In this document: positions 17,076 through 25,165 of the stretch, one piece after another
Numbering within the stretch: position 1 is the stretch's first letter
Layout of the letters: each line of letters starts with the position of its first letter
From: Flammeovirgaceae bacterium
GTDB taxonomy: Bacteria; Bacteroidota; Bacteroidia; Cytophagales; Cyclobacteriaceae
Reading direction: 5' to 3'
DNA length: 64,000 bases
NCBI GenBank assembly: GCA_020635915.1
Contig: JACJYU010000002.1
Span: forward strand, 62,001-126,000
The notes under the pieces: generated by a model
Told to the model about the DNA's origin: nothing
Seen by the model: the letters and a program-made list of their open reading frames with translations, nothing else
The model's database searches: none
Position numbers and translations under genes: made by a program

Positions 17076-19731
17076 TCTTCAGCACGTCTACGGGCCGGGC
17101 CAGGGAAGCCAGCCAGGTGAGGTAGCCCACTACAATAAAGACCCCGGCACCTACCACTATGGCAGACACCATAAAAGGAAACAAGGACATCCCTACCTTG
17201 TAGGGAAAGGATTGAAGCCACTTCGTGCCCGCCCACCAGGCCACTGGCCAGGCGAGTAGGTTGGCGACTACCAAAAAGCCAGCCAGCCCCCGGAAAAAGT
17301 AAACCAAAAGCCCTCCATAGGTGGAACCCAATATCCTGCGAATGCCTATCTCCTTCACTTTCCGTTGCAACAACAGCCTGACCATGCCCACCAGGCCAAG
17401 AAGGGCTATGCCAAAAGCAAAGGCGGAACCATAATCGATAATCCGCTTCCATCGCTGCTCGTTGGCATATTGGGCATCCAGGGTTTGGTCCACAAAATGG
17501 CCAATGAAAGGTGTGTCCGGGTTGGCTTGCTTCCACACCGATTCAATTTCCTTTATGGCAGGCTGCAATTCCCCGGGGCTGATCTTTACGGTGACACTGT
17601 TGAACATGGGCGGCCACCGGTAGGTGCTTAAACCGGTCACGCCCTCCAATACCGCACCTTCGTCAAGTGCCAAAACCAGCGGGGCGATTTTGTCGTGCAA
17701 GGAGCTGAAATGAAAATCCTTCACCACGCCAATGATCTCGTGGGCCCCGGAAAAATTTTTTCCTGGGATTTGCTTTCCTTCAGGGCTGTCCCAATTAAAC
17801 AAGCGCATCAACGCTTCGTTCACGACCAGTTGACGGGAGCCTTTGACGGCCGCATCCTTGTCAAACCACCTGCCTGAAACCAACTCCAGTTTCAACGCCT
17901 CCAGGTAATCCTTCCCCACCAGGTTGAAGTACAAGCCAATCGGGGCACCGGTTTCCTGTTCGAATTCCAATTTGGTCCATGGCTCCTGGTAATCGTTCAT
18001 GGAAGCGGTAACGCCTGCCACCCTGCCCTCGGGGAGGACCGCGGTCTTGAAAACCCGGGCCAGTTGTTCGGCCTTTTCTTTTGAGGAAGGGTGGTTGAGG
18101 GATATTTCAAAAAGCCTCTCTTTGTCAAAGCCCAGGTCCTTTTCATAGATGAAGTCCATCTGGTCCTTAATAATAAAGGTGCCAATCAACAGCACAAGGG
18201 AAACGCTGAACTGCAGCACCACGAGGATTTTCAAGGCAATGCCACGCCCCACCTGGTGCAACCCTTCCTTCAGGGCCTGTACAGGCTGCAACACCACCAG
18301 CAACCTGGCAGGCAACCCACCTGCAAACACCACAATGGCGGCATTCAATGCCAATAAAAACAAGGCACTTCCCCATCCAATGGAAAATTGAAGTTCGGAG
18401 GCGACCAAAGAAGTGAATACGGGGAAAAAGAAGTACACAAATGCAAGCCCAAGGAAGGTGGCCAGCATGGATATGATCAGTGTTTCTGCCATTAACTGTT
18501 GGCGGACCTGGTGGCGCATGGCCCCCATCGTTTTCCTTATGCCCACTTCCTTTGCCCTGCTGAACGTATGGCCTGAAGCGAGGGAAACAAAATTGACACA
18601 GGCCATGAACAGGATGAGCAAGCCTACACCTGACAGCACGTATACATAAACAGGGTTTCCCACCCTGGTGATCCCCGGGGCAATGCTATTGTTGAGGTGA
18701 ATATCGTGCAACGGCTGTAAGGTGTGAAGCTGTGCCGTTCCGTCCCCGCGCAAATTATCCCTTTCAAAGGCGCGCCTATTCAATTTTCCTTCCACCAAAG
18801 CCTTGTCCCCCTCATCCTGCAGCATTACGTAGGTTTCTATTATTCCATAATTCATGGATTGGTAAACCTCCTTGCCCACCACAGGCTCCATATTGCCAAA
18901 AGGTATCAGGATATCAAAAGAAATGCTGGACTCCCCCGCATGATTGTCCACCACGGCCGACACCTCGAACACGCGGGTGGTATCGCCCAATTTCACTTCC
19001 AGGGTTTTTGCGATGGGGTCACCTTCGCCAAAAAACAAATGGGCGGCTTTTTCCGAGAGTACCATTTCCGCAGGGCTGGTAAAAAGGTTATGGCTGCCTT
19101 TCAGGGTATTGAAGTCAAACAAGTCAAAAAATTCACGGTCGGCCACAGTTACCGTTTCACTGAAGGTTTCACCTTCTTTCATTACCAGGGTGCCAAAACT
19201 TCCCCACCTGGCCGCACCCGTTATTTCGGGATAACCCTCTTGCAACCGGGCACGTAAGGGAACGGGCGTGACCGGGGAAGTGCCCAACACCTGACCGTTG
19301 GCCGGCTGTACGGATGTTTCGTTCACCCGGTAGGTCTGGCGGGCATGCCGGTGGAACATGTCGTAGCGGAGTTCGCCACTTACGTACAGGAAAACAAGGT
19401 AGGCAAACCCAATGCCCAAGGCCAGCCCAAGCACGTTGATGCCGCTGTACAAACGGTTTTTGAGGATATTCCTCCATCCGGTTTTCCAGTAATTTTTCCA
19501 CATAGGCGAATAAGCTTTTGTATGTTCCGTACTATGCCTAAGCAAAATCCCAGGCCTGCAAAACCGGGCGACACCCCACATTAGCCTTCTGCTGGCACGC
19601 CTGGCGCCAAGCCGACCCACATCCAAAATATATTGTTCTATCAAATCGCCCTCGATGCCCTCGTGCAAGTCCCCCGGGCAAAACCACCGAAGGAACCTTA
19701 TTGGCCATTTGGAGGGATTATCCCTGGCCAT
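17068..19731 (-). CDS. ABC transporter permease (FtsX/MacB type) with N-terminal permease-prefix domain, PadR operon gene 1
   Basis: 887 residues from the ATG at 19731 (MARDNPSKWP); an upstream in-frame TTG at 19737 is less likely. The prefix RFLRWFCPGDLHEGIEGDLIEQY is nearly the same as in the downstream gene. The membrane core starts at MWKNYWKTGWRNILKNR. FtsX motifs are KEVGIRKTMGA and KEIGIRRILGS, and the end is RPVDVLKNE rather than the usual NP. The start codon lies 14 bp inside the PadR gene, giving a tightly coupled regulator-permease-permease operon. Confidence 0.9.
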   Translation of the reverse strand: MARDNPSKWPIRFLRWFCPGDLHEGIEGDLIEQYILDVGRLGARRASRRLMWGVARFCRPGILLRHSTEHTKAYSPMWKNYWKTGWRNILKNRLYSGINVLGLALGIGFAYLVFLYVSGELRYDMFHRHARQTYRVNETSVQPANGQVLGTSPVTPVPLRARLQEGYPEITGAARWGSFGTLVMKEGETFSETVTVADREFFDLFDFNTLKGSHNLFTSPAEMVLSEKAAHLFFGEGDPIAKTLEVKLGDTTRVFEVSAVVDNHAGESSISFDILIPFGNMEPVVGKEVYQSMNYGIIETYVMLQDEGDKALVEGKLNRRAFERDNLRGDGTAQLHTLQPLHDIHLNNSIAPGITRVGNPVYVYVLSGVGLLILFMACVNFVSLASGHTFSRAKEVGIRKTMGAMRHQVRQQLMAETLIISMLATFLGLAFVYFFFPVFTSLVASELQFSIGWGSALFLLALNAAIVVFAGGLPARLLVVLQPVQALKEGLHQVGRGIALKILVVLQFSVSLVLLIGTFIIKDQMDFIYEKDLGFDKERLFEISLNHPSSKEKAEQLARVFKTAVLPEGRVAGVTASMNDYQEPWTKLEFEQETGAPIGLYFNLVGKDYLEALKLELVSGRWFDKDAAVKGSRQLVVNEALMRLFNWDSPEGKQIPGKNFSGAHEIIGVVKDFHFSSLHDKIAPLVLALDEGAVLEGVTGLSTYRWPPMFNSVTVKISPGELQPAIKEIESVWKQANPDTPFIGHFVDQTLDAQYANEQRWKRIIDYGSAFAFGIALLGLVGMVRLLLQRKVKEIGIRRILGSTYGGLLVYFFRGLAGFLVVANLLAWPVAWWAGTKWLQSFPYKVGMSLFPFMVSAIVVGAGVFIVVGYLTWLASLARPVDVLKNE

Positions 19732-20056
19732 GCCCAAACTTCAACTGTGGAATGAGCTTCCATAACTCCGTCCTGGATTCTTTCATCGCCCTTAGTATGG
19801 CCAGGCCTGCATTGGTGATGGTAAAAATCCGCTTTCTTCTCCCGCCCCGCTCATTAGTGGCCCCTCCCATGCTTGATTTGACATAGCCTTTGTCCTCCAG
19901 CCTGTACAAGGTCACATGCACAGCGCTAAGGTTTACCTTACGACCGGTCTTGGCTTTTATTTCCGCCACGATGGCGTTGCCATAGGCCTCTTCCTGCAAT
20001 ATCCCAACAATAGTCAATACGAGCTCCTCAAATTCCCCCAGATAGGTTTTGTTCAT
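19718..20056 (-). CDS. PadR family transcriptional regulator
   Basis: 112 residues from the ATG at 20056 (MNKTYLGEFEELVLTIV); longer versions of the frame have no supporting motif. It is a winged-helix protein with the PadR pattern AYGNAIVAEIKAKTGRKV, SAVHVTLYRLEDKGYV and a basic wing GGRRKRIFTIT. PadR proteins are usually ligand-responsive repressors. This one precedes and overlaps two prefix-domain permeases, and the inverted repeat TAGTTT-GTA-AAACTA right in front of it is a candidate self-operator. The inducing signal is unknown. Confidence 0.9.
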   Translation of the reverse strand: MNKTYLGEFEELVLTIVGILQEEAYGNAIVAEIKAKTGRKVNLSAVHVTLYRLEDKGYVKSSMGGATNERGGRRKRIFTITNAGLAILRAMKESRTELWKLIPQLKFGHGQG

Positions 20057-20060
20057 TTCT

Positions 20061-20110
20061 ATATAGTTTGTAAAACTAATATACGGATATGTATGACATT
20101 TGTTAAAGAA
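20061..20110 (-). promoter_or_regulatory. Candidate promoter/operator of the PadR operon
   Basis: Contains the inverted repeat TAGTTT-GTA-AAACTA (20064-20078). On the minus strand this includes TAGTTTTA, one base away from the Bacteroidota -7 box TAnnTTTG. Overlap of an inverted repeat with a -7 element would suit repression by PadR. No good -33 box at the standard spacing is visible. Confidence 0.4.
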
Positions 20111-20187
20111 ATCTGAAAAAAACTTGTTTTTACAAGAAAAAAAGTGTGAAAGGCTGGCCGGGGGCAATTCCGGCATTTCCCGTTGGG

Positions 20188-20286
20188 CTATTCGCTCCTC
20201 AAGGTTTCGGCAGGGTTGGCCATCGAGGCCTTGAGGGAATGGTACCCCACGGCCATCCAGGAGATGCACAGGTAACCACCATTGGG
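20188..20286 (-). pseudogene. Relic: C-terminal end of a lost permease gene
   Basis: Directly after the stop of the permease gene at 20287, in the same frame, ~32 codons read PNGGYLCISWMAVGYHSLKA and then SMANPAETLRSE before a TAG at 20188-20190. This matches the last 30 residues of the neighbouring permeases, for example GGVLIALLTVSYHSLKAAH...NPAETL at the end of the 14406 gene. It has no start and no upstream body, so it is a recombination scar of a deleted or truncated copy. Confidence 0.8.
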
Positions 20287-22728
20287 TTATTCTTCTTTTA
20301 ACACGTCCACGGGGTTCCGCAACCCTGCCTTTATGGATTGGTAAGCAACGGTAGCCCAGGTAATCGCCAGCATGGAAAACCCTGACAAGGCAAAGACCTG
20401 CCAGGTAATGCCGGTCCGGTAGGGGAACTGGCCCAACCAATCGTCCATCACATACCAACCCAACGGCACGGCTATTGTAAACGCAACCAGCACAAGCCTG
20501 GTGAAATTCCTATTGAGCAGGAACACCACCTGGTTGACGGACGCGCCCAATACCTTGCGCACGCCAATTTCCTTTTTCCGTTGCTCTGCCGAATAAGTGA
20601 CCAGCCCTATCAACCCAATCATGGCTATCAAAAGCGAGAGTGCCGCAAAGATGCTGAACAAGCCGCCCAGCCGTTGCTCCTGCCCGTATTGCCTTGCCCA
20701 TTCCTGGTCCAAAAAAGAATACTCAAAAGGGGCATCGTCAATGCGGGATTCCCATTTCTTTTTGAGGGAAGCTATTATGCCAGCGGCCTTGCTGCTTTCA
20801 ATCTTAATGGCCAGCACCTTACCGGTTCCCCAGATGTCCGAGTCGATATGGTAAAATATGGATGGATTGATCTTCTGGTGCAATGAAGCATAATGAAAAT
20901 CCTTTACCACCCCAATGATCTCCCCTACGTCATTGCCCAATTCGGAATAAACAATACGCTTTCCTATGGCTTCTTCAGGTGTCCATCCAAACAAACTCAC
21001 CGTGGTTTCATTGGGGATGACCTTGTTTTTGTCCCCGGGCCTGGCGGCATCGAAGGCCCTGCCGGCCACCAGGGACAGCCCCATGGTGTTAAAATAATGT
21101 TCGTCAATCTTGGTTTGGGAAATGGACAGTTCAATGTCGCGCCCTTCACCGGAAAAAATATCCTCAAAGGAGCCACGGCCGGGCACGGTCATGGCGATGC
21201 TCGCATCGGAAACACCGGGGAGCGCGTTCACCTCGTCTCGAAAGGCCTTTGCGTTTTCACCAAGGCGGTCGGCATGGTTTACCACCAACACGTTTTCCTT
21301 ATCAAACCCGAGGTTTTTGGTTTGGAAAAAATCAAGCTGCTTTTGTACCATGACAGTGGCAATGATAAACACGATGGACACCACAAACTGAATGGTCACA
21401 AGCCCATTCCTCAATCCAGGCCTGGACCGGGAAGCCACCCTTCCTTTCAGCACACTGGCAGGGCGGAAAGCGGTGAGGTAGAAAGCCGGGTAGGTGCCTG
21501 CGGCCACACCAACCACTATCGGAAGGGCCACAACCACCCAGATGCCCCCACCCTCGCCCCATATGGAGAAGGGAAGGCCAATGCCCAGTATATTGGATAT
21601 GACGATGCGCATTAGCTCCAACAAGCCCAGCCCCAATACGGTGGCCACCGTGGCCATCAAAATGGATTCCAACTGAAATTGCAGGATCAACGATTGCCTG
21701 AAGGCGCCCAACACTTTTTTCACGCCCACTTCCTTGGCGCGGGAGGCACCGCGTGCGGTGGAGAGATTGATAAAATTGATAATGGCCAACGCCAACACAA
21801 AAAATGCCACAAAAGAGAATATCCTTACATATTCAATATCACCGGTCGGACCCAGCCGGTTGTCAATATTGCCGGAATACAAGTGGATATCTTTTATCGG
21901 CTGAAGGGCAAACTTCCAGGCCCCTTTCCCACTCATAAAATCTTCATAGTTCATACCCAATCGGCCAAAGCTCGGGACCACATACCGTTCCACCATGCCC
22001 TGCATCTTGCTTTCCAAAGCATGGGCATCGGTGCCCGGCTTTAATTTTACATACGTGGCCACCTGTGTCCATATCCAACTCCACTCAAACCGCTTTATGT
22101 CGGGGTTGGTGTACATAGAGATCAAATAATCAAAATGGAAGTGCATATTGGCCGGCTGGGTTGCGGTGACCCCGGTAACTTCCACTGCCCTTTTGCTTTC
22201 ACCAAACTGCAATATTTTTCCAAGGGCCGGCCCATCGCCAAAAAACTTCTTCGCTACCTTGTCGGATATCACCACCTTATCCACACCTTGTAGTGCGGTG
22301 CTAGGGTCGCCCTCCTTCAAGGGGATGGAAAAAAAATCAAAAAAATTGGAATCCGCGGCCAGCACATTGTCTTCATTGAAGGCCACCACCTGGCCATTGG
22401 GCTTTGCATACCGGACAAGGTGGGCATAAGCGGTGTTTACCCTCATGGCCTCCCCTATTTCAGGAAAATCCTCACGGAGGGCCAACGCCAACTGTGGCCC
22501 TGTGGACCCCATCATGCCGCCTTCGGGCGACCATATTAGTGTCTGGTTGACGCGGTAAATCCTGTTGAGGTCTTTGTGGAAATCATCATAGCTCAATTCA
22601 AATTTCACATAGCCCCAGATCAAAAGACAAACGGCAATGCCCAATGCCAACCCAACGATATTGATCACGGAGAAATAGCCTTCCCGGAGAATGTTCCTGA
22701 TGGACGACTTGAAAAAATTTTGCAGCAT
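20287..22728 (-). CDS. ABC transporter permease (FtsX/MacB type), sixth and last gene of the six-permease operon
   Basis: 813 residues beginning MLQNFFKSSIRNILREGYF, with TM1 near 22-42. The first periplasmic domain ends at IHLYSGNIDNRLG. FtsX motifs are KEVGVKKVLGA and KEIGVRKVLGA; the C-terminus is NPVDVLKEE. Within the array it is closest to the first gene of the operon (32396): both read LRNGLV...QF before TM5 and GFDKENVLVV afterwards. The gap to the preceding gene is 31 bp. Downstream lies the relic of another permease tail, then the PadR operon, so transcription presumably stops in that stretch, although no clear terminator is visible. Confidence 0.9.
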   Translation of the reverse strand: MLQNFFKSSIRNILREGYFSVINIVGLALGIAVCLLIWGYVKFELSYDDFHKDLNRIYRVNQTLIWSPEGGMMGSTGPQLALALREDFPEIGEAMRVNTAYAHLVRYAKPNGQVVAFNEDNVLAADSNFFDFFSIPLKEGDPSTALQGVDKVVISDKVAKKFFGDGPALGKILQFGESKRAVEVTGVTATQPANMHFHFDYLISMYTNPDIKRFEWSWIWTQVATYVKLKPGTDAHALESKMQGMVERYVVPSFGRLGMNYEDFMSGKGAWKFALQPIKDIHLYSGNIDNRLGPTGDIEYVRIFSFVAFFVLALAIINFINLSTARGASRAKEVGVKKVLGAFRQSLILQFQLESILMATVATVLGLGLLELMRIVISNILGIGLPFSIWGEGGGIWVVVALPIVVGVAAGTYPAFYLTAFRPASVLKGRVASRSRPGLRNGLVTIQFVVSIVFIIATVMVQKQLDFFQTKNLGFDKENVLVVNHADRLGENAKAFRDEVNALPGVSDASIAMTVPGRGSFEDIFSGEGRDIELSISQTKIDEHYFNTMGLSLVAGRAFDAARPGDKNKVIPNETTVSLFGWTPEEAIGKRIVYSELGNDVGEIIGVVKDFHYASLHQKINPSIFYHIDSDIWGTGKVLAIKIESSKAAGIIASLKKKWESRIDDAPFEYSFLDQEWARQYGQEQRLGGLFSIFAALSLLIAMIGLIGLVTYSAEQRKKEIGVRKVLGASVNQVVFLLNRNFTRLVLVAFTIAVPLGWYVMDDWLGQFPYRTGITWQVFALSGFSMLAITWATVAYQSIKAGLRNPVDVLKEE

Positions 22729-22759
22729 GTCCTTTATACCTTTAGTGTTTAAAATTCAA

Positions 22760-25144
22760 TTATTCGTTCCTCAACGCATGGATAGGATTGGCCACGGAAG
22801 CCCTCACCGACCGGTAGCCCACCGTAAGCAGGGCAATGATAAAGGTGATGGCCAGGCCCACAAAAAACATACCTGCACTTAAGGGCACCCGGTAGGCAAA
22901 GTTTTCCAACCAACCACTCATGATAAATGAAGCCAGCGGTGCCGCCAGGGCAAACGCTACCAGGATCAGGAATATGAACTCCTTTGAAAAAATATACAGT
23001 ATGTGCCCCACAGAAGCCCCAAATACTTTTCTTATGCCAATCTCTTTTTCCTTTTCATTGGCCATGAAGGAGACCAGTCCGTACAAGCCGAGGCACCCAA
23101 TAACTATGGCAATGCAGGAGAACAGCACCAACAAGGAAGACATTTGCTGTTCCGTTTCATAAAATTCCCGGATTTCGTTGTCGAGGAACTGATAGCTAAA
23201 AAGGAAATCAGGGTACAAAGCCGACCAGGATTTTTCTATTTCCTGCAGTGTTTTTTTGACAGGACCTGCTTTCAACTTCACCGAGATGGACGAATAGTCT
23301 TGAAAACTATTGAAAATAACGGTAGGGTCTATTTCCCTTGTGAGGGACATGGTATGAAAGTCTTTCACCACCCCGGCCACGGGCAATTCCATTCCCCAGA
23401 TCGAAAGCACACGGCCGATCATATCTTCCGGTTTTTTTATCCCCACTGCCTTTAGTAATTGTTCGTTTACCAAACACGAATTGGCACTGTCAAGCCCAGC
23501 CAGGCCATTGCCAGCGATAAGTTTAATCCCGAACAAGCCTACGTAGTCGGCATCGGCCATTTTTACCTGCGCCAGATGACTGCCTTCCACTCCTTCCAAT
23601 GTAAAACCCGTCATCGCCACGGCCCCACTTGATGGTGGCGTGAAGCACAGGGTGGCATTCACTACACCATTCATTCTCAACAGCTCTGATTTAAGGGCCC
23701 TGCGGTTGTTAGCGGGCGCATTCCCGGGGATAGGCAGGGTCACAATGGCATCTTTTTCAAAACCCAGGTCCTTGCTGTTCAAAAAATCCATCTGGGAGAG
23801 CAAGATCACGGTGCCCACAATCAATAGTTGGGAAATCAAAAATTGAAACACCACAAGGCCCCGCCTTAAAGTGTATCCACCAGCGGCCCGGTTGGTAATC
23901 TTGTTTTTTAATGCCAGGGCAGGACTAAAACCAGATAGCAGCAGGGCAGGATAAAGCCCCGACACTATACTTACCAACACCCACACCAGCAGCAAAAAAA
24001 AGATCAATCGCCCGTTGTAAAAATCAACGTGAAGGTCGAGGCCCAAAAAGGAATTCAGTTCAATCAGGACCAACTCGGCAAAACCCACAGACAGCAGTAA
24101 CGATACCAGCGAAACCAACCCCGTTTCCGCCAGGTATTGCCCCACCAATTGCAACCGCTGCCCTCCCAGCACTTTCCTCACGCCCACTTCCTTCGACCTT
24201 TTTACCGCCACTGCAGTGGACAGATTGATAAAATTAATACAGGCCGTTATCAAAAGGAATGCCGCCACCACGCCCATGGCTAATATGGATGACCAGCTGA
24301 TGGTTGTATACCTATAGTTTCCAAAGCGGCTGTCGTGATTGATCTCAGCGAGGGGCTGTAACCACCGCTTCAATTCCTGAGAGGCACGGTCGCCCTGGTA
24401 TTTTTTAATAAAGGCTGGGAATTGCCGGTCGATGGCTTCGGGGAGGACACCCCTTTCAAGCATTACATAACATTGGTTGTCGCTCATGGTGCTGCCCCAT
24501 TCGCCCTCCCGGCTTTCTTTGGCAATGGTCGCGTAAGAAATTAAAATATCAAAAGGGAAGTTGGTGTTCCCAGGGTAATCTTCCATTACCCCGGTCACCT
24601 TCAAATCAGTTTTATTGTTCAACCTGATAAATTGCCCCATGGGGTTGTTGTGCCCAAAAAATTTATTTGCGGCTTTTTCCGACAGCAGTACCTGGCCAGG
24701 TTCCTGTAAAGCAGTCCTGTAATCCCCTGAAAGCAATCTGCGGTTAAAAAATGTAAAGTAAGTGGAATCGGTAAAAGCAAATCCATCTTCCTGTTCAAAA
24801 ATTTTACGTGACCCATTCTTTTCAATGGTTATCAACCCATCATGTGACCCGGAAATAAACAATACATGTTCAATCCCTGAGATGTCACTTTGGACCGCAC
24901 CTGGCAACGGGACTGGAACGCCAGCACCAAACCCCTCCCTTCCATTATTGAACGATTGGCTTACTACCCTATAAATCCTGTCCTTATTGTCATGATAATT
25001 GTCAAAGCTGGTGTAGAACGTAATCATCAGAAAAAGGACCAGGCTGCAGGTGATCCCCAATGCCAGGCCAAAAACATTAATGGCGGAATAACTTAAATTC
25101 CTTGTAAGGTTGCGAATGGCGATGGTGAAATAGTTTTTAAGCAT
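22760..25144 (-). CDS. ABC transporter permease (FtsX/MacB type), fifth gene of the six-permease operon
   Basis: 794 residues beginning MLKNYFTIAIRNLTRNLSYS. TM1 is followed by a periplasmic domain that ends with EINHDSRFGNYRY instead of the common IHLHS type. FtsX motifs are KEVGVRKVLGG and KEIGIRKVFGA; the tail is NPIHALRNE. Shared wording (RLQLVGQY, QFLISQLLIVGT, SQMDF) groups it with the genes at 27586 and 29994, suggesting duplication inside the operon. It is 21 bp from the gene before it. Confidence 0.9.
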   Translation of the reverse strand: MLKNYFTIAIRNLTRNLSYSAINVFGLALGITCSLVLFLMITFYTSFDNYHDNKDRIYRVVSQSFNNGREGFGAGVPVPLPGAVQSDISGIEHVLFISGSHDGLITIEKNGSRKIFEQEDGFAFTDSTYFTFFNRRLLSGDYRTALQEPGQVLLSEKAANKFFGHNNPMGQFIRLNNKTDLKVTGVMEDYPGNTNFPFDILISYATIAKESREGEWGSTMSDNQCYVMLERGVLPEAIDRQFPAFIKKYQGDRASQELKRWLQPLAEINHDSRFGNYRYTTISWSSILAMGVVAAFLLITACINFINLSTAVAVKRSKEVGVRKVLGGQRLQLVGQYLAETGLVSLVSLLLSVGFAELVLIELNSFLGLDLHVDFYNGRLIFFLLLVWVLVSIVSGLYPALLLSGFSPALALKNKITNRAAGGYTLRRGLVVFQFLISQLLIVGTVILLSQMDFLNSKDLGFEKDAIVTLPIPGNAPANNRRALKSELLRMNGVVNATLCFTPPSSGAVAMTGFTLEGVEGSHLAQVKMADADYVGLFGIKLIAGNGLAGLDSANSCLVNEQLLKAVGIKKPEDMIGRVLSIWGMELPVAGVVKDFHTMSLTREIDPTVIFNSFQDYSSISVKLKAGPVKKTLQEIEKSWSALYPDFLFSYQFLDNEIREFYETEQQMSSLLVLFSCIAIVIGCLGLYGLVSFMANEKEKEIGIRKVFGASVGHILYIFSKEFIFLILVAFALAAPLASFIMSGWLENFAYRVPLSAGMFFVGLAITFIIALLTVGYRSVRASVANPIHALRNE

Positions 25145-25165
25145 AGTGTTTTTACAACAGGTTTA

